Below are positions 19,957-30,469 of a stretch of 64,000 nt of DNA, in pieces; the first letter of the stretch is position 1, and each line of letters opens with the position of its first letter. The notes under the pieces were generated by a model. The model was not told where the DNA came from. It saw only the letters and a list, made by a program, of their open reading frames with translations, and did no database searches. The stretch is from NCBI GenBank assembly GCA_006503475.1, contig RSEH01000153.1, forward strand, positions 1 to 64,000. The letters run 5' to 3'. The DNA is from Stentor roeselii (Eukaryota; Ciliophora; Heterotrichea; Heterotrichida; Stentoridae). A program made the translations under genes and the position numbers.

Positions 19957-22900
19957 CTACTTAAAAATCCTCACCCACTTCAATTTCAACCTTTTCTGAC
20001 GTGTAACATTAACTGAATTTCCAATCCCTCTTTCCTTGAAATCCCCTTCCACAGGGTCTACAGTAGGAGAAGTAAGTGGAGGGTCATTAGCCCCTTTATT
20101 CCCAGGAGAATTATTAACATCCCCCTCTTCAGTTGCCTCAGGCATGACTTTTTGAACCCAAGCCCATCCCTTCTTAAAACATTTAAACTTTTCACAAAGT
20201 GCAGCAAAATAATACCCAAAAGTAAAAAACGCCCAATAATACAAAAAAGCAAAATTCGCTAAAATCATAAAAACAAACAAAACAATTTTCCAAAATTCAT
20301 TCAACTCATCAGTCATGAAAAACAACCCAGCATAAAGAGTAACAGCAGAGACCACAATCGACCTAATTTCCATTTTATTCAACTGCTGCAGTTTAAAAGG
20401 CTGCCATCTAAGTTGCAAAAGAAATCCAAATCCAACAAATATAAATGTGCATAAAGCTTGTACATAAACCGAATAATTACTTAAAAAAACTGCACAAGAA
20501 ATAATTCCAAGTTTTCTAAAGAAAATCAAAAATTCCCAGTAAAAAAAACCGTCTTTGTAACCTTTGTAAAGAAAGCCGTACTTCAACCTTTCCCAGATCT
20601 TGTCAAGGTTCAGGCGAGCCCTGCGAAGACTGACTAAAAGAACGACTGGGACTAAAATGCACCAAAGCCCGATGCCAGGTACTGAAAGGGCCAGGGTGTA
20701 GAAAAGGTGTTGACGTGACCAGCATTCGATTGAGGTTTCTTTTGTCATGTAAAACTTACCGTTTGATAGTTTTAAACAGTTAAACATTGAAAAATTCGCC
20801 TGGATTATACTTGGTTGGAAGAAAAATATTTGAACGATTATTGAACCGATCATTTTTGATGGTAGGTCAGAGGTTTTAAAGCAAAGATTGATTAGTAGAA
20901 AGAAGATTATTGTCAAAAATCCAGTGAAAAGGGGAATCAGGTTTAGGATTAAAAGTTTTGCGTAGTATGCGGTGAAATTGGGAGGGAGGAAACAGTCTAT
21001 TGAATAAATTTGGGAAGTTGCTCCGGAGGCTTGATACTCGTATTTTAGCATTTTTGATACGAAACTTGGCCAGTTTAGGTCGAATGATATTGTGATTGCC
21101 ACGATTTGAATGTAGTTCGTAAGTATCTTAAAATAAACTGAAGTAACAGACTGGTCTCGATAAGCTCCTTTAATATTCGAAACCGATAACCCAACAATAA
21201 CAACAAGTCCAACAAGTCCAATCCCAATCAAATATCCAATATTTTTCCCCCTATCAATACATTTCACACATTTATTATCACCAGAGCGAGAATACCCAAA
21301 AAGACAAGCCTGACACATGACACCAGTATATCCCTTCAAGCACTTTTCAACCCCATTCTCAATTCTTTCCTTAAGACAAGCAGGTTGATAAAAGCATTCA
21401 TAAAAAACATCACTCATATTATCAGTTCTCCAAAATCCCTTATCAGCAACAATTTCAGCTCCTCCATAACAAATCGCTCCCAGAGGGCATTTTTTACAAC
21501 TTTCATCAGCTTTTAAATTATAAAACCCTTTTTCACATCGAATGCAAGATTCAGCTTCAAAGCTTTCACCAATAGTGCAATTTCTTAATAAAACAGGAAC
21601 TCGAACAGCTAAATTTCCATCAGTCTTTCTACTTATCTGTGCAAAAAACTCAAAAACAGTTGTTTCATCCGGCTTTCCTTTCAAGGCCAGGTCACTAAAG
21701 CTGAAAGTTCCGAAAAGGCTTCTTTGTTTTGTTGTTCCAAGTAAAGAAACGTTTTTAGTGCTTCGGATTGTCACCAGGACTGAAGTTTCTTGGTCGGTTA
21801 GAACAGTTTGGTTGTAATGGTCAGTCACTGAAAGGATGATTGCCTCGGGAAGGGTGAATCCTGGAGTTAAGATCAACTTTTTAGATGTACGGCTTTCGAG
21901 TTGGTAGCAAAAGGAAGAAAGGTCCTTGCCGTAGAAACTTGTGTTGTTTGAGAATGTTGTTTGTGATAGGATTGGCTTTGAACTGTACCATTGGATTCCA
22001 CCTCCACTCTTAGTTGCGGAGTTTTGATGGAAGTTTGAAGAGGTTATTTGGGAAGTGGTTGGAAAGTCGGAGGTGTCGATGAATATTGCTCCACCTTCAC
22101 CGGAATTGGATTTGTCTCCGGGATGAGCGGAGTTGTTGATGAATGAAGTCGATTTTATTGAGAGTTCGAGGTTTGATAGGAATAATCCGCCTCCACTCTG
22201 TGCACTGCAATTAAAAATTTCTGCCCCTTCAAAAAACATCGAATGTCCTTCACTAGAAGCAGAAGCAAAAATCCCTCCCCCATAAAACTCACTACTACAA
22301 TTCTCCAACCTAGAATCCCACAAAAAAACATCTTTACAATCAAGACATCGAATTCCAGATCCATAAAGTGCAACAGTATCTAACTACCCTTTACCATAAA
22401 CCTTAGATTCCTTCAAAAAAAGTTGACTTTTGCTTCGAAGAAGCAAAGCAGATCCAACACTTTTTCCAATCTTCACCCTGGTCAAGTTCAAAAAAGACCC
22501 TTCAGCAACAACGGTCGCTCCACTTTTACCATTATCAAATTCCTCAAAATAACTATCAACAAAAGAGCAGTTCCTGCTTAAGTCTTACGAATTATCACAA
22601 AAAATCGACCCTGCTTCTTTTGACTTGCCTGAAAAAATTCTGCAGTCTTGACATTCGAAGTGACTTAAAAAAATGTAAAAAAAACTTGAAATGTTTTCAG
22701 TGAAACTATTGGAAAAATTGCAAGAAATGAGAAAAGCGAAACTTTGACTTCCTATTAAAAATAACCCGCCTGAGCCTTTTTCGTTGTTGAAGGATGAATT
22801 TTTTATTGTTATTGTTGATTGGAAGGATAAGTCGATTATTGAGTAGCTTGAACCTTCGTTGTTTTTGAAAGAAGAGGACTCGAGGAAGAGACTGGACATT

Positions 22901-25900
22901 AAAAGACTTATACAACCGGATGAAAGGGCTGAGTTTGAGATAAAGCTGCTGTTTTTTATATGGTTTAAGTTTTTGGAGTTGTGAGAGTAAACTGAAGAAC
23001 CTTGATAAGCTTTGTTATTTGAAAATTTTGAAGAGGATATTGAGAAAGTTGAGTTTTGATCGTTTAGTAAAAATCCACCTTTTTGGAATGACAGATTATT
23101 TTCGACTGTTAGGTAAAACAGAAACATTTCAGAATTCATGATGTTTTCAATATTCCCACCTGAGTTCGCTTGATTTTTGAAGAAAAATGAATTTTTTATA
23201 ATCGCCACTGAACTGGTTGTAGAATACAAGATAGTTCCTGTAGAATAAGAGTTATTAGCATAATAAGAATACGAGTCTTTGTATAAAATATTTGAAATCT
23301 TTACTGCTCCAGCCCTATTCGCTATAAAACTCGAATTAAAAATCTCTAAAACACTTGAATTTGTCTCACTACTGACAAAAATCAAGTATTTTCCTTTATT
23401 TTCCTGAAATTTGTTATACGCAAAAAGCAAACTCCCCTCTCCTTCAGACACCAAAGCAACAAAATCTTTGCAAGAGTTTCTTATAAATTGGTTTGAATTA
23501 ATAGAAAGATTTCCAGCTGAGAGTAAATACATGAAAAGAGCGGAATTTTCTTGAATTAACGAAGCAGTTAGTAAACTTGAAGGTTTTAGTTCTATTCGAT
23601 TATCAATAACTATAAGTGATTTGCCTGAATTTTTCAAAAATTGACTGTCTTTTACGGAGAGGTTTACTTTAGTGAGTGATGATGCATTAATAGAAATTAA
23701 CTGGCATGAACTGTTTGTGAAGGTTGAACTTAAGATTTGAAGTTCTGAATCAGCCGCCGGCATATAGAAAAGGAAGGAGTTTGATTTCGATATACTATCA
23801 AGTATCAACAGAGAATGAAAATAGACATAGCGGGCATCATTTATATAAAAGGCTTGATCACTTTTGATGAATGATATCTTGATGAAATTTAAGCTCTTAT
23901 CTGAAAATTGCGGAATCATGATAATCGCCTTAGACGTATTTCCGATTTTATTTCCTTCAAAAATAAGATTATTAAAAGCATAATCAACTGTATTAACGCG
24001 ACTAATTCCTCTTTCTACAAAGAAAAGATAATCCATATTTAGTGAATCATTTTCAACAATTTCAGAATCTCGAAACTCGAAATTTCTATAATTTTCCAAA
24101 ACCTGAGCAAGACAATAAGAATTTTTCCTAAAATTCAATTGATCCATCAGAAAATTAACACTTTCTTCACAAGACAAAAGACATTCCTCACTTTTCCTTC
24201 CCTTAACCGAGCTATTTCGAGCATACCCTGAATGCCTCTTAATTTCTTCCATAATAATTTCACTGATATTACCAAAAACTCCAAAGTTTTCAATAAAAGT
24301 CAAATTTTTCACATTAAAATTCACAGCTTTTTTCGATTTTATTAAGAATTTTCCAAGATTTCTTTTAAAAACTGAATCATAAATCTCAAAGCTTCTTTTT
24401 TCAATAGTTGGATTAACTGCAGATGAGTTTCTTCCATTTATACAAAGAGGATGATTGAAGTTGATTGAATATTCAATGAGAGAATTAATAACTTCATTAT
24501 TTTCAAATGAATTTCTGGAAATTTCTAAGTTTTGACAGTCGCTGTCATATAAAATAGTGAAAAAGTCTGATGCAAGACTATTGGTAATGTTTAAGTCTTG
24601 TATTAAAATATGTTTCACGTTTAAATACCGAGGTGATTGACTCACCATTTCAGAAATATTTAACTGGTCGATTTTTATAAGATCTGCACTTGACATATGA
24701 TAAGAAATCGTCAAATTTTTCAATTCAAGTCTGAAAAACTTCGAAATGTCCAGTAGTCTAGAGTCAGGCCCTGAAAAAAGATTCATTGAAAAGTAAATAT
24801 TTTTTATCACTGTTTCATTTATACTGCACAAGGATAAAAAACTTGCTAAAAGATTTTCAGGGATTATTTCATAACCGTTGTTAATAAAAGAAACATTCCC
24901 TGTATCATATTTAAAAATATTCTGAGAACCTTCACTGAGGCAGTTGTTGAAGAAGGTCTGAATGACTGCTGAGCCATAATTTGCCACAATATTGAAAAAG
25001 TTCACATTTTGCAATATCACTGATCCGTTATGAATAGTAATAATTGAGTTATACAAATACCGAATATCACGAAAAGCAACATTCTAAATGAAAATTACAG
25101 ACATATTAAGAATTCCTCCATCATCTATCTCGAAAAAATCAATAAAAATGCTTGTGTTACAGATAGACTCATTCAAAAAGTCATCAAAAATTCCATCGAT
25201 TCTTGTGTACCGGTCATCCCAGACCTGGTATCCAACTCTTCTAATATACTGACAATACTGAGAAGAGTCATAATAATACTCACAATCTTCAGAAGACTCA
25301 TAACAACTGAGATTATGAAAAACAGTAAAATCGATATTTTTTAAGGTAAGTTTCATATTCACCCTGAAATTAAATCCGTTGAGAACGTGAAAAACAGGCC
25401 TGATGCCCTCTTCATAGCACCCTTGAATAAATCTCTCCTTGCAATACCAAGGCTCGATAGAGACAATAATTGACTTCAGCCTGTTAAAAACATTTGATTG
25501 ATTAAAAAACCAGAAGTCTCCTCCAAGCATGAAGATTTTCGCATTAAGGGCCTTGTCGTTATCTGTGAATTCGAAATACTCAGTCATACTTGTATTGAAA
25601 ATTAAATTTTCATCATCAACTGCGTACTTCCCATCGTTTGCCCAGTAGAAAAAAGTGTTGAAACAGCCTCGGTAGTCATATTCACAGTCTTCAACTCTGC
25701 ATTTTTCATCACAAATATTATTAAAAATCATGTCTTCAAAGCACCCAGATGCACAACTTCCGCATTTTCCCCAATCAAAGTAACATTTTTTCACGTCACA
25801 TTCAGGGTCACAGATGTCATTTGTTAATAAAGTTAAATTGCAACCTTCATTACAGTAACAGTCTTCAATATCGAATAAGCAGAAGGTGTTGTTACAGCTT

Positions 25901-26877
25901 TCATCGCATTTACCGTCTCCGATCATTCCAGGATTACATCCTTCTGCGCATTCGCAGTCTTCTCCATCATAATTACATTTAGAAACATTGCAATCTGGGT
26001 CACAAATACTGTCATTGATCATTGATTGATGACAATTAAGGTTACAGTTACAGTCGCTCCAGTCATAAAAGCACTCAGAAACATTACAAACTTTATTACA
26101 AATCGAATTGTTTATCCATGCCGGTGAACATCCCTGAGCACAATCACAGTCACCATCATCATATTTGCAATAAGAATTATTACAAGCTTCATCACATTTA
26201 TTATCTCGAAGCATTCCATCGTTACAACCTTCAGAGCAGTCACAATCGCCTCCATCCCAAGAGCAATTTTTATTATTACAAATTTTATTACACACGCTGT
26301 TGTTTATCATTGAGGGATGACAGCCTGGTGCACAGAAACATGATTCATAGTCATAAAAACATTCTGAAACATTACAGACTTCATCACATTGTTTATTTAA
26401 TAATAAAGTTGCAGAACAATTTTCAGGCATTTTCATTGAACAGAGACAATCACCGTTGTCATATGAGCATGCTGATATATTACAAGATAGATCACATTGA
26501 TTATTTAGAAGTAAATTTGTAGGACAGGCTGGTGAGCAGTAGCATTTTGTATTATCATAGTTGCAGGATTCGAAATCGCAGAGAAGGTCACACTTTGAAT
26601 TAGTTTGCATTGTTTTATTACAACCTGGACTACATTCTAAGCAATCTCCGAAATCAAATCCGCAGACATCATGATTGCAATTTTGATTACAAACATTATT
26701 TGAAGTTGTCCTGGTGCAAGATTTACTAGTGCAGTTTGATTTGCAGTCTCCCCCGTCAAAATTGCAAGCAGCTGTCATACATTCTATATCACAGTTCCCG
26801 TCTTTAATCATTGTTGTATTGCAGGTTAGGCTGCAAGAGTTAGATAATTGAATGAGTAAAGCAAACCACATAACCAT
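19957..26877 (-). CDS. 12x LNR/Notch repeat + beta-helix + multi-TM protein (2291 aa, three 15-nt introns)
   Basis: Three open stretches are one gene. Removing GT...AG introns at 25084-25098, 22574-22588 and 22380-22394 joins four exons in frame: 1779, 2495, 179 and 2423 nt, total 2292 codons. Order: signal peptide (MVMWFALLIQLSNS); twelve Lin-12/Notch repeats of about 31 residues to about residue 400, each ending in a YDxGDC-like Ca-binding motif; then a long right-handed parallel beta-helix of short Asn/Ser-rich rungs (about residues 600-1650, with GGGIF and SGGGL turns); a Cys-rich module (CIRCEKGFYN, CKKCPLGAICY, CQACLFGYS); and about nine hydrophobic segments. Beta-helix plus Cys module plus membrane domain is a common ciliate surface architecture; I know no function for it. 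The LNR head suggests Ca-dependent or protease-related ectodomain behaviour, by inference only. Confidence 0.85.
22380..22394 (-). other. 15-nt intron
   Basis: GTAAAGGGTAGTTAG on the minus strand. It contains an in-frame TAG; removal gives KVY-DTVALYGSG across the junction. Confidence 0.85.
22574..22588 (-). other. 15-nt intron
   Basis: GTAAGACTTAAGCAG on the minus strand. It contains the TAA that ends the upstream frame; removal gives CDNS-NCSFVDSY, typical beta-helix text. Confidence 0.85.
25084..25098 (-). other. 15-nt intron
   Basis: GTAATTTTCATTTAG on the minus strand. Its last three bases are the TAG that ends the LNR-containing frame; removal gives GILNMS-NVAFRDIRYLYNS. Confidence 0.85.
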
Positions 26878-27780
26878 TTATAGTTCTATATTCGAGATAA
26901 TTTATTATTAGTTTATATTTTAGAATTAAAGAATCAGATTTAGATATAAGAGAGTTTGATTCATTTATCAAGATGATGTAAGAAGAAGATCTTTTGATTT
27001 AAAGAAGTTTGAGATGGATTTTAATTATTAGAATTCTTTAAATTGATATGTATTGAGTAATCAGTCAAATAAAACTTAATCCTCATCTTGAGTTGTTTGA
27101 TTTAATTCCATGTTTGTTATATATTAAGATGATTATTTTTATCAAATTTAAATAAGATCATCATTAAATTCATCTCTAGTTGTTCATTTTCTAACTCAGA
27201 TATTAGCACATTTGATTTCCTATATTAGATAAAAGCTAAATGAATATTTACAGTAATGATTTTAGATTCTTCCAAAAAAATAATCAATGCTTTTGATGTT
27301 TGAGGCAGATTTAAGAGTTTATTTAAATTATACCTATATAATATTTAGGAAAATATATTCACTTACAATCTTTAATAGTACCTCTTTCGAGACTATCAGA
27401 AATTATCCATTAGTTTATGCTTTGATAATAAAGTCACCATCTAACTCATTTTCAAACAAAAGACCTTATTTCTTCTTATACTCAAAGCTTCTAAATCTTT
27501 GAAGTATCTCAGTGATTTTCAATATCTAATCATAATTCATATCTAACAGACCCACGAAGTACCTAATCCCACCCAAAGTCCAAATCTAAAAATTTCTTTA
27601 ATAAAAACATCTATCAAGCCATCCAATTTCACAAAAATTAAATCTTGATGTCCCAACCTCTCTCAACATTCCCAAAATCCACCAAAGAAATTAACCCTAC
27701 AAATACCACTAACCTAAAAATCATCAAAACTCAACCACTCCAAGCATTCCAAACCCCAGTAAAGTTGAAATAAACCCAAT
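26878..27780. promoter_or_regulatory. Divergent spacer between LNR/beta-helix gene and V-ATPase H
   Basis: 903 bp separating a minus-strand start (26877) from a plus-strand start (27781), so it should hold both promoters. The minus-strand start is TATAAATG (26882-26875). A 71-codon plus frame at 27287-27502 has no recognisable features and is not called. Confidence 0.45.
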
Positions 27781-29139
27781 ATGTCGCTGTTCAGAGATAA
27801 GATCATGGGCTGTTCTCCAGTGTTTTACTCTCATCCAGAAGTTTACCCAGAAATCTGCGAATATGTGAGTCCAAAAGCGCATGAATTCGAGAGAGGAGGA
27901 GTGATTCACGCAGGTTCTGCAGATACCTACAAGAACTTTATCAGCATGAGTCTCGAATCACAGCGCAAATTTTTAGAAGATCAAATCGACATCGTGATCA
28001 GAACTCTATTCAAAGTGTTAGAAACCGCTTCAGACGACATAAAATGCAAGCAAAGTATTTTATGCACCTTAGACGGTATCGCTTTTGACATCGGCGCTGA
28101 CCAATTCGTAAGAATCATGACATCTCAAATGCCGATAAACATTCTACAGATCCTCACGCGCTATGGGCGCGTGAAAAACGAGGACTCAGTAGTGATGGAA
28201 GCCGCTGCTCATCTTCTCAGCATTCTTTTAAGTGAGCTGATAATTCGCCCAACAGGTCAAGTTTCAGACCCTCAAGCGCAGGCCGTGAGTTTGATCGATT
28301 TTTTACTGAACCAAAGTGTTGACTACAAGTCAAACGTTGACTCTTTGCTTTATTGTATGTTGCCTTTATTCAAAATCAGTCACATTCGGAGCTTCTTTTT
28401 GACCACTGGAGGCCTGAGACTCATCATCAATCCAATCTTTACTACCAAGTCAGGCTCAGTCCAACCCATCTACTGCGCATTGCTCGCCTTGTGGCAAATC
28501 ACCTTCAATGAAGAAGCTGTCGAGTACTTCATACGCAAGGACTATGAACTTATCAGTATCATTGTGAAGGAAATAAGAAGGACTGATAAGGAAAAAGTAC
28601 TCAGAGTTGGACTTGGAGCATTGAAAAATCTTGCTGAAGCCAGTCATGCTGCTATTGAAATCATGATTGAAGAAAAACTTTTAGAAATTATTGACACACT
28701 TTCAAGAAAAGTACTGAAAGATGAGGATGTTATTGATTTGATTAAAGGACTTGGAGATGTTCTTCAGAAAAATGTGAAAATTTTAAGTACTTATGAGAAG
28801 TGGCTTCAGGAACTTAATAGAGGGGAACTTGTTCAGGGAGTCACTCATACTGAGAACTTTTGGAAGGAAAATGCGAAGAAATTGGAAGATAATAATCATG
28901 AGGCTTTGAAAAAATTGGTATTGTTGCTTAATAGTGCTCATGTTGGAACTGTTGTACTTGCACTTGGAGATATGGGAGAATTTGCTAGGTTCCACCCGTA
29001 TGGAAAAAGCTTGGTTGCTAGAATTGGAGGAAAGTCTAGGGCTATGGAACTCATGCAGAGTGAAAATGGAGAAATTGCCTTGGCTGCTTTGTATTGTGTT
29101 CAGAAATTGATTATTCAGAACTGGCAGAGTCTTAGTTAG
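27781..29139 (+). CDS. VMA13: V-type H+-ATPase V1 subunit H
   Basis: 452 residues, the normal length. Recognised from the C-terminal signature FWKENAKKLEDNNHEALKKL, then GDMGEFARFHPYGKSL and IGGKSRAMELMQ, which is diagnostic of subunit H. The N-terminal two thirds are alpha-helical HEAT/ARM-like repeats. Subunit H bridges the stator stalk and the membrane arm, activates the assembled pump and inhibits ATP hydrolysis in free V1. It acts on the cytosolic face of acidic vacuoles and the contractile-vacuole system. The gene encoding V1 subunit C lies 141 bp downstream in the same direction. No intron is needed. Confidence 0.95.
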   Translation: MSLFRDKIMGCSPVFYSHPEVYPEICEYVSPKAHEFERGGVIHAGSADTYKNFISMSLESQRKFLEDQIDIVIRTLFKVLETASDDIKCKQSILCTLDGIAFDIGADQFVRIMTSQMPINILQILTRYGRVKNEDSVVMEAAAHLLSILLSELIIRPTGQVSDPQAQAVSLIDFLLNQSVDYKSNVDSLLYCMLPLFKISHIRSFFLTTGGLRLIINPIFTTKSGSVQPIYCALLALWQITFNEEAVEYFIRKDYELISIIVKEIRRTDKEKVLRVGLGALKNLAEASHAAIEIMIEEKLLEIIDTLSRKVLKDEDVIDLIKGLGDVLQKNVKILSTYEKWLQELNRGELVQGVTHTENFWKENAKKLEDNNHEALKKLVLLLNSAHVGTVVLALGDMGEFARFHPYGKSLVARIGGKSRAMELMQSENGEIALAALYCVQKLIIQNWQSLS

Positions 29140-29280
29140 TTAGTAAGTTAGAGTGATTTATGGAGACTTTTGGAGTTTTTTTTGGGGATCCTAAACCCCT
29201 CCAATATCATCCTACTTCTAAACCTCCCCTCACCATCATAAAACCCTTCTAAATTCACCCTTAAAACCCTTAAAATAAAC

Positions 29281-30441
29281 ATGGAGCACTGGCTTATATC
29301 ATTTAAGTCTTCTCAGTCAGAAAGTGCGAACCTATGGCACTCTCTACGAAACGACCAGCTAAACAAGCACCTGTGCGGAACGCACACATTCAACATAGAC
29401 CAGCAGTTCAAATCAGGTTCTCTGGATTCACTGGTGGCAGTGGCTGACGAGTTATCACGTTTGGACCACCAGCTTGAGTCATCCTTGCGAAAAATCGAGC
29501 GTCAATGCTTTGACTTAGACCCGAACCCATCTTTAACAATCTGCCTTCCGAGCAAGGACAACAAGGACAACAAAGAATACGTCACAACTTCGAACTATTT
29601 GGCGAACTTCAAATGGGACGTGACAAAATACGCTCCTTCTAATAGTTTATCAGAACTTGCTCAGTTAATAGAAGATCGTCTTCACAAACTTGATGATGAC
29701 GTCAAAGCTCAGACTGCGAAGTTCGTCGAACAACGCAATGCCTTGTCTCAAGTCAGTAAAAGAGACACAGGAGGCCTTGCAAGTCGTGACCTTAACGAAG
29801 TCCTTACTGTTGAAGTTTGCAATGCAGGTGATTTTATTAACTCTGAGTACCTCAAGACCCTCGTCGTCGCGGTGCCGAAAAAAGATATCGAGACCTGGCT
29901 TCGTGAATACGAGTTTCTCAGTGATCGGGTCGTTCCTGGATCTGCTAAACAGTTTAATGTTGAGGATAAAGACAACCTCACCTTGTGGCGCGTCGTGATT
30001 CTTAAAGTCGGCCTTGATGAAGTCGTGGCTAAAGCAAAGAAAAGCCGATGGGTCATTCGTGAGTTTGATTTCAACCCGGACCAGACAGAAATCAATAAAA
30101 AACAAGTCGATGAGTTAAAAGCGGAATTTGCGAAAAAACAAGCAATTTTACTTGGACTTTGCAAAAGTGTCTTTAGTGAATTGTTTATTGCTCTTGTGCA
30201 TTTAAAAGCACTTAGGATTTATGGAGAGTCGATTTTAAGATACTCACTTCCACCGCAGTTTTTCTCAGTCATCGTCACGCCGAAGGACGGGAAACAAAAG
30301 AAAATACTTGATGGACTGGTTAAGAGGTTTATGAAAAGTGGGGAAAAAGCAGACGTTTATTGCACTAAAGAGGAAAGTGAAGACGGGGAAGACTTCTTTC
30401 CGTTCGTCTTTATCAGGATGCCAAAATTCAGTGATTCTTAG
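29281..30441 (+). CDS. VMA5: V-type H+-ATPase V1 subunit C
   Basis: 386 residues, standard for the family. The N-terminus (WLISFKSS, then the DELSRLDHQLESSLRKIERQ helix), the central KWDVTKYAPSNSLSELAQLI and the C-terminus EDFFPFVFIRMPKF are hallmarks of subunit C. This subunit ties the peripheral stalks to V1 and leaves the complex on regulated disassembly. Its gene follows that of subunit H on the same strand, so two regulatory V1 subunits are neighbours; co-regulation is plausible but not shown. The HECT gene starts only 28 bp after the stop. Confidence 0.95.
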   Translation: MEHWLISFKSSQSESANLWHSLRNDQLNKHLCGTHTFNIDQQFKSGSLDSLVAVADELSRLDHQLESSLRKIERQCFDLDPNPSLTICLPSKDNKDNKEYVTTSNYLANFKWDVTKYAPSNSLSELAQLIEDRLHKLDDDVKAQTAKFVEQRNALSQVSKRDTGGLASRDLNEVLTVEVCNAGDFINSEYLKTLVVAVPKKDIETWLREYEFLSDRVVPGSAKQFNVEDKDNLTLWRVVILKVGLDEVVAKAKKSRWVIREFDFNPDQTEINKKQVDELKAEFAKKQAILLGLCKSVFSELFIALVHLKALRIYGESILRYSLPPQFFSVIVTPKDGKQKKILDGLVKRFMKSGEKADVYCTKEESEDGEDFFPFVFIRMPKFSDS

Positions 30442-30469
30442 AATAAGTAGTTAGCGACATCTTTATATA

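Noticed and set aside
29665-30164. Two long minus-strand frames inside the V-ATPase C gene
   Set aside because: Antisense shadows of a clearly conserved gene.
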